Of a DNA stretch of 64,000 nucleotides, positions 11,474-20,559 are shown piece after piece. The translations under genes and the position numbers were made by a program. The notes under the pieces are model-generated. The model did no database searches and had not been told where the DNA came from. It was given only the letters and a program-made list of their open reading frames with translations. The stretch's first letter is position 1. Each line of letters begins with the position of its first letter. This DNA is from Echinostoma caproni (Eukaryota; Platyhelminthes; Trematoda; Plagiorchiida; Echinostomatidae): positions 10,396 to 74,395 of the forward strand of contig UZAN01040265.1 of the NCBI GenBank assembly GCA_900618425.1, read 5' to 3'.

Positions 11474-14119
11474 GATAGAATAGAAGGATACCAAACCATC
11501 AATGCCAATCAACCATTTTAGCTACCGTTTGATGTTGATGAGATTCCAGCTCTTATTTCATGGAAATTCATACTCCGTGGATCTTAATATTGGCTAGAAA
11601 CGCCATTTACTATCCACTTATTGCCAGTCAAAGCATGACACTTCACGCGTATTGAGGACTGATTGAATCATAAAGACAATACACAAACGGGCTCACTTCG
11701 AATCGCTAGAAGGGGTGCAAAAACGCTGACCAAAACTGACTGAGATTGACTCAGTGAATAAATTATACCGCAGTGCTTATCCTTATGGTTGGCGATGTTC
11801 TGGTCCTTGGCACCAAACACAAAAGAGAGTTAGAAGCTATGGTAGAATGGAATTATCCATCGAGTATCGCAAACCGAAAATCCATCCAATAATCGATGGC
11901 ATAATTACAATGCTTGTGTCTTTAATGATGCAAGAGAATCTATTTGTTCTTCTGCAGAAAGCGCATCAACTAGGTAGGTTTGAGACACATCGAAAGAAGA
12001 AATAAGATTTTAGATGAAGAACTAATCAAGATGTTTAGTTCACGGAGGAGGATAAGTTAGGGAAGCTTTCAGAGATAGCCTTCCGTCTCCAGGAAAGTCT
12101 ATGTTCTTTGCACTATTTTTCTCGTGAAATACTGAATATCGGTTTTCATTAGCGGATTTTATTTAGTAGGGAGAGGCCGCGTTTGAATGGTGTCACAAAA
12201 AACGATCTATTATTATGCTTTTCATGATGGTTGGTTTACGAATCAATGATCACCAGCAACGGAAGTTCCAGGGGAAACTCTCTCTCTAGTTTCTGTAAGT
12301 TAGAATGCAATGCTTGTAAGGCAGTTGGATGCAAAGTAGTAACAGAGCTCCGATTTCAGGATATGTGAACAAGTGAATGTGTACTTATTATGACCTGGTT
12401 CAAATTCCGCGAAGACAGATTTACTTCTCAATTCGTGCTCGAGTACGACAGTTTCTGATTGCCTTCTGATTTGTAAAGCCATTGTTGAACATCGAAAGAA
12501 ACCACAAGTGAAAGGTCTCTGGGGTTAGGGGTGTGAGTACGAATAAAGAGGATTGGCTCAACTTTCTCAACCGTCTGTACAACGTTTAGATAACCGTCCC
12601 TTGAGCTCTGAACGGGATCGATTATGTTCTTATCGTTATAAAGTTTTCCTTCCCTTTAAGTTAAAAATAACCCCACCATATGTTTTATAACGACCGTACC
12701 GAATAATTATCTCAAAGTTACCCATAGTTTCTGATAGGATTTTCAATGATTTGCCTCGTGAAGTGTTTTGAGAAGAAACTGAATTCTGGAAATTGCAATT
12801 ATCTGCTCAGTTTGTACGCGACTACATTTATACCATCTTTTTTTATTGCACCAGCTTGGTCAGTGGCTTTACACATCTAATGCTTAGACATTCCTTTGGT
12901 TTACTACTTTTGACAACACACCTTTCCCTTTTGAGTCGTTCAATAATCACCGACATTTTTATGTGCTATTTTAATTGACCATACGTATTGACTAGGCTTT
13001 AAATCTAATCAATGTGGTACTACTCCGCTCGTTCAAACCGGCATTGAACTACGCATACATAAAGCAACAGCATCCATACTCATCTCCATGGATTCCGAAA
13101 CTTTTATGCGGATAGAAATTCAGACAGCATAAAACTGGGAACGGAGTTGGGAGAGCAAAAAAAGGGAAAGGTTTACTGCATTTTATTGTCCTAGGACCTA
13201 TAACAAAGAAACTGCGAATAACTTTGATTTAGACAAACGGAAATAAATACGAACAGTCCCGCTTTGAGCGAAGATTTTTTAACTCAAGTGATTTTTAATA
13301 ACAATTAAAGATTATTGAACTGCAGAATAAAACAATCCATAGGTTACAACAATATGTCAATAGGAATTCTATACATCGACAAAGGTGGAATTAAAATGAG
13401 GAAGTTTTCTGCGAAATTTGAATATTGTTTTCTTTGCGATCAAAAATTAATTTAATAGAAATAAAGGGAGAAACGTACGAGATTTTGATAAGGTTTGATA
13501 TGTCCGTTCGTAGTGGTAGATGAGCGCAATGTAAATGGATTCCTGTGAAATGTTTGCTATAGACATGCACTGAGATAGGGCGTTGATGCATTATGATTAG
13601 AATCTTTGAAGTTTTGCTCATTTAAACTGCTTGAATGATCTTATCTGCGGTTCATTCACGCGGTCAATAAAACGCACCGGTAAGCATATATGCTTCCTTA
13701 CAATTTGCAACTTCACTGAGTCCTTAGAGGATTCGAAGTTGTTAGAAAATATCTGGTGTCCTTAACCAGGAATCGGTTAGTGAGTTTAACTGGTATCAAA
13801 TCAACTCAGGGTTCTTCTTGATCTTCTGAACAATCCAGAAAAATTCCACCTAGTTGTGTGTCATGGACATATTTGTTTAAAATGGTCCGACAGCTAAGTA
13901 ACAGTCTTAGATGACCGAGTCAGACACACAGATACAGGGACCCTGCTACCAAATGAACGATTCATTTTATATCATATGGTTGTTAACGGTATTGATTTTC
14001 AGATATTGAGTATTGAGCCTTGGCGTTTTCGTTCGTTATATTGCCACCAAAGCAAGCAACCTCACCCAGACTATTCTGTTAACTGGGTCAATGGATGTTT
14101 GGCAGATTCAAAGTTTGTA
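11474..14119. other. No recognisable feature
   Basis: AT-rich sequence with short open frames only. A B-box-like string GGTTCAAATTCC occurs near 12400, without a paired A box that I trust. Confidence 0.45.
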
Positions 14120-14260
14120 TGTCGATTGTGAAAAGCTCAGTAGCCTCGGCGGGATTCGAACCTACGCATGGATGCCGCCTACGCTTTGTACGCGCACGCT
14201 CCACCGGCTGAACTACAAGGCCACACCGATGGCACTGATCTTTTCACATTCGAATTACCC
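14120..14260 (-). mobile_element. Family B tRNA-derived retroposon, minus copy
   Basis: The minus strand has a tRNA-like body: TGGCCTTGTAGTTCAGCCGG (A box), an anticodon-like arm whose loop would read ACA, and GGTTCGAATCCC (B box). It begins GCCTTG and ends CGAGGC, which pair as an acceptor-like stem. The variable region is too long and the T stem has a mismatch, so a functional tRNA is unlikely. The block GAATGTGAAAAGATCAGTG upstream is shared with the plus-strand copy at 14345-14470, which marks both as dispersed copies. Confidence 0.6.
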
Positions 14261-14344
14261 ATCCAACTTACAAAGGTATATGGCATCCACCAATTAGCAT
14301 GTAAGCTGACTGCCCCGACAGGTTCTCCTTAAAATTCCCCGGAG

Positions 14345-14470
14345 TCCATCGAATGTGAAAAGATCAGTGATATCGGTGTGGCCTCGTAGCTCAGCTATTC
14401 TGTTGACAATGAAACTGGTTCTGAAAGTGACCGCTGTGCGGACCAAATCAGGGTCCGATTGTAGCCCCGA
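14345..14470 (+). mobile_element. Family B tRNA-derived retroposon, plus copy
   Basis: It starts with AATGTGAAAAGATCAGTG and TCGGTGTGGCCTCGTAGCTC, matching the minus-strand copy at 14120-14260, so the two lie head to head about 90 bp apart. A degenerate B box (GGGTCCGATTGTAGCC) follows. No ribozyme core is visible after it. Confidence 0.55.
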
Positions 14471-14610
14471 AAATGGCATTCAATTTATGAATATTTGAAC
14501 AAACTTATCCATCCTGATGCGCTATCGATCGATAGATTGTAGTGAACCGGTGGATTTGACCACCTCTGTCCTAACCAAATGTGGATAAATCCCTGTTTCT
14601 TGGTTTTAAC

Positions 14611-14799
14611 AGCCAGCTGCTATGTTGACAAAATATTGAAAATCGGTTCTCGTAGCTCGGGTGAACTGAATTCCATTCCGTCTGTTCGCCGAGCTTGGCC
14701 ACTTCACAAGCACTGATGATGTCACCTCGGCTGGTGATGAAACGTTTGCAAACAAATTGCCAAGCTCGGCGAACAGGCGAAATGGAAGCCAGCTGCTAT
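14611..14799 (+). mobile_element. Small snap-back element with 13-bp target-site duplication
   Basis: A perfect 13-bp direct repeat, AGCCAGCTGCTAT, lies at 14611-14623 and 14787-14799 and brackets a ~163-bp insert (14624-14786). Inside, 14671-14699 and 14759-14787 form a 29-bp inverted repeat with two mismatches, around a 59-nt loop that holds a hammerhead-like core. A 13-bp duplication fits endonuclease-primed retroposition better than a mariner insertion (TA). The right end of a second copy lies at 16130-16157. Confidence 0.6.
14710..14749 (+). ncRNA. Hammerhead-like ribozyme core (type I layout)
   Basis: In order: GCA (stem I, 14710-14712), CTGATGA (14713-14719), one extra T, stem II GTCACC/GGTGAT (721-726 and 733-738 of the 14-kb block, one G-U pair) with loop TCGGCT, GAA (14739-14741), a four-base stem III ACGT, the cleavage position T (14746, triplet GTT) and TGC closing stem I. 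A longer closing helix lies beyond an internal loop. The invariant CUGANGA and GAA boxes are intact. The minimal stem III and the extra T argue for weak or dimer-dependent activity. Such short-stem-III forms are known from retroelement hammerheads. Confidence 0.45.
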
Positions 14800-14829
14800 T
14801 TTATATTACTACTTCCGAAAAAATTAAAA

Positions 14830-15960
14830 TAATCACATGTATAGTGTAAGCATTACATTTTCTCAAGAATTCTCCACCAGCGTTCATGCACAGCCTAATG
14901 CGCTTACACCATTTGGTGAAACAGCTCGATCATACCAAATTGGGCCACCCTTTGATGAGTTAAAAGAAGGCCTTCACTGGTGACTCGTATCGGATTCCAC
15001 ACATCATGCGATTGACATCTGGGAATACGAAAAAGTTACATAGAGACAGGTCTGGACCGTAAGGTGTGAACAACCTCCTGGATACGTTCTATATCCAGGA
15101 AATCGCCGACAACATGAGACCCGTGTGCAGGTGCGTTTTCATGGTGCAGCAGGATCCCTCGTGCTTGAGTCCTTGGAAGAAGTCTGACAGCAGCCTCCAG
15201 CAATTTCGGCTGACAGTACGTGGGGAACTGTACAAGCGGTACAGTAGCCAAATGATCGATTTTGGCTATGAATACAGCACCCATCTGCTTTGCCAGATTT
15301 CGTTCGCGTTGGAATTTCTGAGGCAGCACCCCACCGGCCTGCGTCCACTGAGCCGATTGTTGTTTGGTCTCTGGGTCGAAACTGTACACTCAGGTCTCAT
15401 TACCACTGATAATCTCCCAAACTAAATAGGAACATCCACCATCAAACCGGGTAGGCATGGTGCGGCATCAAGTCACCTGAACTGCTTTCTGTTCCTTACT
15501 GAGCTGATAGGGGACCCAGCGTGCGCGAACCAGCTTCTCGTGTAGGAGGGTACGGAATCATCCCGATGAAATCCCAACGGCTTTAGCCAGTAATTTCACT
15601 GTCACTGGCGAGTCGTCCTCTATCATCGCTTGCACAGCGCAATGTTGCCCACTGTAGTGTCCTTCAAAGGTTGGTCAGACGGTATCGCATCATTCAGGGA
15701 CCACTTGCGACGACTGAATTTCGCAAACCACTCAATCACAGTGCTTCTGGAGTGCGCGTCATCACCATAGGCAACTCGCAAACGACCAATACTCTGCTGC
15801 CGCTGCTTCAAACCTAATTTGTAGTCGTGGAAAATCATCATGGACTGAGTTCCATCCTTGCAGTCCGAGTATAATGACTCCTATGGCTTGAGAGCTGTAC
15901 TCGATTGTTGATATTTGGTTCTGTGTGAGTTACAAAAACACTGAACAACATTCCTAATAG
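14830..15960 (-). pseudogene. mariner transposase pseudogene
   Basis: The minus strand encodes a mariner-type (IS630-Tc1-mariner superfamily) DNA transposase, which cuts and pastes the element at TA sites. The N-terminal DNA-binding part is open at 15841-15623 (GDDAHSRSTVIEWFAKF, WSLNDAIPSDQPLK). The middle follows (RARWVPYQLSKEQK), then the catalytic half (ISGNET, YSFDPETKQQ, ATVPLVQFP, ARGILLHHENAPAHG, YGPDLSLCNFFVFP). The first catalytic Asp is the D of DPET (15375-15377). The second reads Glu in HHENAPAH (15138-15140) where the family has Asp. The third Asp is at 15050-15052, after a frameshift. At least three in-frame TGA codons and one frameshift make it inactive. I could not define the terminal inverted repeats. 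Confidence 0.9.
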
Positions 15961-16129
15961 ATTACAGTTTACGTTTTTCCTGCCAAGTCATCTGTACCTG
16001 GTGCGCTTGCTGCGCTCTACGTATCCGAAACAATTTTGCTTAGCCCTTTGGACAAAAGACCCTTAAAAAGATTTTCTGTCCTCGGTCGGTAAAAATTGTT
16101 TTAGTATACGCTTTTGGTTTGAAATATTT

Positions 16130-16157
16130 CCAAGCTTGGCGAACAGGTGAAATAGAA
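16130..16157 (+). repeat. Right-end fragment of the snap-back element
   Basis: CCAAGCTTGGCGAACAGGTG and the next eight bases match the right inverted repeat of the element at 14759-14787 with four differences. The left half and the ribozyme core are missing. Confidence 0.55.
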
Positions 16158-16254
16158 TAACTCCGGATGTTGGTACTGTGCCGCGCGGGGTATGATGTCT
16201 ATAAGAAGCTAGCAAAAATGATTTACACCATGCACAGGCAAAATGGAGAACGGT

Positions 16255-16430
16255 TCAGGCGATGGTGGCCCGAAGGTAACGTCACCAAATTACCACCTCT
16301 GGGGACGTGTGCGTTCGAACCCCACCACCATCGCCCGACTTTCCTCATGGAAGCCCTTTGATTGGCCGCTTCCTGAAAATTGTATTACTGTATATTCAAT
16401 AAAAGAAAGTAAAATTTAAAAAAGAAAGGT
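16255..16430 (+). mobile_element. Family E tRNA-like retroposon with AATAAA tail
   Basis: It starts GGCGATGGTGGCCCGAAGG, has a B box GTTCGAACCCC, and is closed by CCACCACCATCGCC, so the ends pair like an extended acceptor stem. The tail contains TTCAATAAAAGAAAG and an A-rich run. A second copy is at 58132-58315. There is no hammerhead core. Confidence 0.65.
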
Positions 16431-16440
16431 AAGACGATAA

Positions 16441-16510
16441 TATGCATGCGCTCTATCCGTGAGGTTCCAGATTCAACCTCCCTGCTGATGAGACCCAAAA
16501 AGATAGAAAA
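16441..16510 (+). mobile_element. Family A retroposon fragment
   Basis: A short piece with a B-box-like GGTTCCAGATTCAACC, then CTGCTGATGAGACCC (hammerhead core start) and a degraded GATAGAAAAAG in place of stem II and GAAAC. Everything upstream of the B box is gone. Confidence 0.5.
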
Positions 16511-16698
16511 AGTTTATCGTTCACATCTTAAGTGCACTGTACACAACAAATTTCCCACTGTGATGGAAACGAACTTTTCGTTTTCCTCCGGGAGAGAAAT
16601 CTTTCTGAGGACTAATTGAGGTCTTTTCCTGACGGAATCACACATTACAGTTTGCAACCACAGAAATCAACCAAAAAATAGTGATCTAATAGAGGGAA

Positions 16699-17057
16699 GT
16701 ATTCGTGTGTAGAACAGATAAAGTGTGAACTGAAAGGCTCAGAAACATTGTACAACGGTTTCAACCAGGTTTGATCTCATCAGCATTGCGAATCCATCGA
16801 CCCAACAGGGATTGAATCCGGGATCTCACAGGCAGAACTCAAACATGCTACTCACTCGGTCACCGGATAGCTGGTTAGACCGTTTTTCATTTTTCCATAC
16901 ATACGTTGTAGCACATCTCATCTTTGCGAGCTTGTTGAGGGCATCGCGCCTCGCTCATCTCAGCACTAGCCTCCGGGATTCAGACTCGGTCGGAAACTTT
17001 CACAACCTAATTATTTGTTGCATGAGAGCATAGGAGGATTTGATTCAGAATCACACA
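16699..17057 (-). mobile_element. Family A retroposon, near full-length
   Basis: The minus strand reads tail of the preceding unit (GAATTCC), head (GAATCAAATCCTCCTATGC), AGGTTGTGAAAGTTTCC, A box region GGTGACCGAGTGAG, B box GGATTCAATCC, the family block GTCGATGGATTCGC, then a hammerhead core and tail. It is about one unit long. Continuous tail-to-head sequence at its upstream end, as at 1081-1100, indicates insertion of more than one unit. Confidence 0.65.
16745..16790 (-). ncRNA. Hammerhead ribozyme core, best-preserved family A copy
   Basis: The minus strand has stem I GCAATG/CAATGT (five of six pairs, one G-U), CTGATGA intact, stem II GATC/GGTT (two of its four pairs are wobble) with loop AAACCT, GAAA intact, a weakened stem III ACCGTTGT and cleavage position A (triplet GTA, allowed by the NUH rule). 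Both invariant boxes are present, so weak self-cleavage is possible. The order is that of type I hammerheads such as schistosome Smalpha. Confidence 0.6.
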
Positions 17058-17215
17058 AGGAATTCTTCGTGTATAGACGTCCTGGGTTCGATCCCCAGTC
17101 GAGTCAATGGATTCGCACTGCTGATGAGACCCAGTCATTTTGAAACAATTGCACAAAGCTTCTTAACTTTTCACTTTGCGCTTCATTTACTCTATACACG
17201 AAGAATTCCCTCTAT
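17058..17215 (+). mobile_element. Family A retroposon, 5'-truncated plus copy
   Basis: Contains the B box GGTTCGATCCCC, the family block GTCAATGGATTCGCACTG, a hammerhead core and the tail down to CTATACACGAAGAATTCC. It lies head to head with the minus copy at 16699-17057. The 17-bp string GAATTCTTCGTGTATAG at the junction is the reverse complement of this copy's own tail, so the tail sequence is present in inverted form at both ends. Confidence 0.65.
17115..17156 (+). ncRNA. Hammerhead core with lost stem II strand
   Basis: GCACTG (stem I), CTGATGA (17121-17127) and GACC (first stem II strand) are all canonical. The second strand has decayed from the family GGTC to TTTT, and the return strand of stem I has changed to CAAAGC. 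GAAAC (17142-17146) is intact. Probably inactive, but it supplies the undamaged left half of the family core. Confidence 0.55.
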
Positions 17216-17314
17216 GAAATTGAATCAACTACGCCTCTACTCTCTTGCCACAGTATTGATCTTCACAAGCATTTAGACAAAGGTTCGTTGAAATGCGATG
17301 GAAATCTTTTGTGA

Positions 17315-17475
17315 GGACCGACAGTGGACAGCTGTATTATCCTATTTAGGAATTGCCAGCAGGGCGCACGTTTTTGTGTTCCTGTCGGAACTTGAACCGC
17401 AAACCTTCGGGAAGGGACTTGAAACCCTTACCCCTGAGTTACACGGCCGACGGTCATCACCTTGTGCGATCAATA
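17315..17475 (-). mobile_element. Family C tRNA-like retroposon with decayed ribozyme
   Basis: The minus strand has GTCGGCCGTGTAACTCAGGG (A box), GCGGTTCAAGTTCC (B box) and GACAGGAACACAAA, then a segment reading CTGCTGGCAATTCC, TAAATAGGA and ATACAGCTGTCCACTG. The last part fits a hammerhead with stem II TTCC..GGA and the same ACAGCTGTC stem III/cleavage string as family A. CUGAUGA has decayed to CTGCTGG and the GAAAC to AATAC. Related tRNA-like parts lie at 18368-18445 and 31795-31885. Confidence 0.5.
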
Positions 17476-17547
17476 GTTGTGCCTGGTGCCTGTAAAACAC
17501 CCGAATAGACTAATCCAAACATTCCCCGTCTAAACGATGTCCTTTCA

Positions 17548-17880
17548 TCAGTCATACCGGCTACCGGATCCCACGAACGAATCATTCAACCAGCCCGTGA
17601 CCAAGCGAACCAATACATCCATCACACACACAGGTGCACACGGACAGACCTGCGCTCGTTTTCCACATGCCGACAACATGTTGACGTCATTCGGATGATG
17701 CACCTCGTGAATCATACGATCTCGAAAGCCTGAATTAGCGGGGACAACAATGGACAAATAGCCAACCGCCGTGACGGTGAATCGGTCGGTCGCGCGAATG
17801 GAATGTGGCAGATGACCAGAGTGAACTACGTTCTGGTGGTGGAGAGCGGCCGGTGGCGGGGGGGGGGACATGAATTTCAC
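17548..17880 (-). CDS. Unassigned open frame, GC-rich, possible exon
   Basis: A 110-codon open frame in a locally GC-rich stretch. It begins with a proline run encoded by a C tract. It contains a possible internal exon: a good acceptor (TTGTTGTCCCCGCTAATTCAG) is followed by codons for FRDRMIHEVHHPNDVNMLSA and CGKRAQ, up to CGCAG|GTCTGT. The donor is weak. I recognise no domain. Composition alone could explain the open frame. Confidence 0.2.
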   Translation of the reverse strand: MKFMSPPPPPAALHHQNVVHSGHLPHSIRATDRFTVTAVGYLSIVVPANSGFRDRMIHEVHHPNDVNMLSACGKRAQVCPCAPVCVMDVLVRLVTGWLNDSFVGSGSRYD

Positions 17881-18281
17881 ACTTGATAAATAAAAAGAAG
17901 TTGAATTTCAAACGTCGGTAGATGGACGTGTGATTTATTGTGCGACCAAGGTTGTCAATGTCATATGGATGGTGAGCGCTTCAGATTAACTAGAGACAGT
18001 TATGTTCAAGCAAATTTCCGTGATATTTAGTAATTCCATAGTAGTTCCTTCAGACGCAACAAGTATTGCACAGATTTCCAAAGGGTTTTTATCCGATAGA
18101 CAATTCTCTGAGAACTTTTAATGTCGGTCCACAAAGCAGTGGTCCAAGTTTAGCAACGTAAACAGAAACCAATTTCCTGCAAATTAAACTGAACGAAAAG
18201 CATGGAGTATTAAACTTGAATTAGCCCGTTCGATTGTTTAGAGGAACCAAGGATTGAAACAAACACGGAAGACCATCAGAA

Positions 18282-18480
18282 GTGCCTGGTGCCTCTGAAC
18301 AATCGAATGGGTTAATCCAAGCTTGATACTCTAAACTTGACTGAACCATTCGCACAAGATGATGATCGTCGACCGAGTACATCAGGGATAAGTGTTTGAA
18401 GTCCCAACCCAAAGATTCTAGGTTCGAATCCTGATAGGGATACGAAAAGTAGGCACTGATGAAAATACCATGTATGAATA
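18282..18480 (+). mobile_element. Family C tRNA-like retroposon, plus copy
   Basis: GTGCCTGGTGCC and GGGTTAATCCAAGC (18285-18322) form a block shared with 17475-17520 and 57866-57908. Then come GATGATCGTCGACCGAGTAC, an ATCAGGGATAAG A-box region and the B box GGTTCGAATCC. GGCACTGATGAAAATACC follows, a CUGAUGA box without a recognisable stem II or GAAAC. The ribozyme is decayed. Confidence 0.5.
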
Positions 18481-18924
18481 ATCGTTATGAATAGGTCATC
18501 ATCTTCTATTGATAATATAGTAATGAAGTTTTAACTGCAACAGTGATCGCTTTGTCCCATTGTTTTGAGGTAATACCCTCATTTCACTTACCTGATAGAC
18601 AAATAATTCTGGTAAATTTCGCTCTCAAAAAACACCTTGTAGTTTTCTCACCGAAATGAGATCTCGCATTGACAAAACAGTTACAACGGTCGTAAAGTGT
18701 CGCGATGGAACGAATGATTATGTTGGATTGCTTCTCACTTACCCCCTGGTTATTGAATTCAACCATGTTTTTCGCAAAACGGATTGCGATAAATTAGTGT
18801 CTACAAGAAAATAAAAATAAGTGGCACGGATACATCTTAATTCATTGTATCTATCAGCCTTGATCTAATGAACACCGTTAGCAGAGAACCAAAACATATG
18901 ATACTGTAATGATTGTTGTGATGA

Positions 18925-19233
18925 CAGTAGTACTAGTACGCACTGAATACGAACCACGCGATACGAATCACGGAATACGAATCAAGGATTAGCAGTCACG
19001 GACTGGATCACGTAAGCACTGGATCACACTGGTACTAGCACGTAATATCTCACGTAACTGTGACGCGAGTAAAAGGTCACAGGAGTCGCAGTTCTTTTAT
19101 TGGAAGAAATAAAGGGGATTCAATAATATGCACAAAGTAGGCTCATTGGTTTTCCGGGCTTCTACCAATGACGTTCCAGTATTCCTGGCATCGTTCTGCT
19201 TCTGTCTGGGCAGCACGGTCTCTGATTGGTTGA
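18925..19233 (-). mobile_element. LTR-like repeat, 3' part, cut by assembly gap
   Basis: The minus strand matches the 3' three quarters of the LTR-like repeats at 27207-27621 and 63545-63954: CCAATCAGAGACCGTGCTG, AATGAGCC region, TTTCTTCCAATAAAAGAACT, CTCGCGTCACAGTTACGTGA and GATTCGTATTCAGTGCGT. The first ~150 bp should fall inside the N run that starts at 19234. Confidence 0.65.
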
Positions 19234-19875
19234 NNNNNNNNNNNNNNNNNNNNNNNNNNNNNNNNNNNNNNNNNNNNNNNNNNNNNNNNNNNNNNNNNNN
19301 NNNNNNNNNNNNNNNNNNNNNNNNNNNNNNNNNNNNNNNNNNNNNNNNNNNNNNNNNNNNNNNNNNNNNNNNNNNNNNNNNNNNNNNNNNNNNNNNNNNN
19401 NNNNNNNNNNNNNNNNNNNNNNNNNNNNNNNNNNNNNNNNNNNNNNNNNNNNNNNNNNNNNNNNNNNNNNNNNNNNNNNNNNNNNNNNNNNNNNNNNNNN
19501 NNNNNNNNNNNNNNNNNNNNNNNNNNNNNNNNNNNNNNNNNNNNNNNNNNNNNNNNNNNNNNNNNNNNNNNNNNNNNNNNNNNNNNNNNNNNNNNNNNNN
19601 NNNNNNNNNNNNNNNNNNNNNNNNNNNNNNNNNNNNNNNNNNNNNNNNNNNNNNNNNNNNNNNNNNNNNNNNNNNNNNNNNNNNNNNNNNNNNNNNNNNN
19701 NNNNNNNNNNNNNNNNNNNNNNNNNNNNNNNNNNNNNNNNNNNNNNNNNNNNNNNNNNNNNNNNNNNNNNNNNNNNNNNNNNNNNNNNNNNNNNNNNNNN
19801 NNNNNNNNNNNNNNNNNNNNNNNNNNNNNNNNNNNNNNNNNNNNNNNNNNNNNNNNNNNNNNNNNNNNNNNNNNN
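19234..19875. other. Assembly gap (642 N)
   Basis: Undetermined bases. The left edge cuts an LTR-like repeat, so the gap is probably caused by repeat sequence. Confidence 0.95.
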
Positions 19876-20559
19876 TGTGCTAAACTGTGAATTGACTGCT
19901 AAATGCTTTAAAAAGTTTGAAAAAAAAACACTCCTTACTAGTCAGTATCCGAACGAAATAGGGCACCAAGGAGTTTCTGTAGGCAAATAAGCGAGATGGG
20001 ATAAGTTTGTAGTTGGAACGGGTGGAGAGATAGGATTACCATGCTCCATGGTTCATTCGCAAAGGAAGGGGTGCTTTCCGATAGAATTTTGCCCACAAAC
20101 TTCATTCATAAACCAATATGATTGATATGAGTGTTGCATATCAGAACAGTTAACGGAACTTGGGGCAACACGGCTGATCATTATGATGTCACACCCCATG
20201 AACTTGAAGTCAGCCTTCAGGAAACCAGAGGAAATTACACGGGGAACATTAATCGCGAAAAAGGGAGAACACCTAGTTGGGCAAAAACTCCTATCAGCGA
20301 CTGATCAAAATATAAGTGACTCAATTTCCGTATCTGAAAGGACACAGCTTTCAGCTAGCGAGCAACATTTTGCGCACACAAAGATCAGTGGAGGTTACGT
20401 TCAGGAGTGACACCTGAGTGCTTCGTATGACTGGCCTCGCTCATCAGACCTTCCTTATTCTGTACATTATCGGAGGGAGATACGGAGATACGGTTCAAAG
20501 GAAAATCACATTCAAGATATATTTCAGGATTGAGATGAAAACCGAATAATGTGTTGAAT
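19876..20559. other. No firm feature; 75-codon open frame at 20183-20410
   Basis: The plus-strand frame at 20183-20410 (MNLKSAFRKPEEITRGTLIA and on) is lysine- and serine-rich without a motif I know. It lies just past the 3' end of the minus-strand RT fragment at 20560-21067 and could be antisense of its decayed tail. Confidence 0.3.

Noticed and set aside
14150..14230. Possible tRNA gene on the minus strand
   Set aside because: A and B boxes are good, but the anticodon would be ACA, the variable region is too long, the T stem is mismatched and a related copy lies head to head 90 bp away. A tRNA-derived retroposon explains it better.
15066..15425. 119-codon plus-strand frame
   Set aside because: Antisense of the mariner catalytic domain, which is recognisable on the minus strand.
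17395..17460. Possible tRNA gene on the minus strand
   Set aside because: tRNA-like, but part of a dispersed family (17.4, 18.4 and 31.8 kb) with extra sequence on both sides.
19128..19990. Long open frames of about 250 codons
   Set aside because: They run through the run of N at 19234-19875 and have no sequence content there. The same applies to frames over the other two gaps.
20425..20460. CTGATGAGCGAGGCC on the minus strand as a hammerhead core
   Set aside because: No complementary stem II strand and no GAAA box follows.
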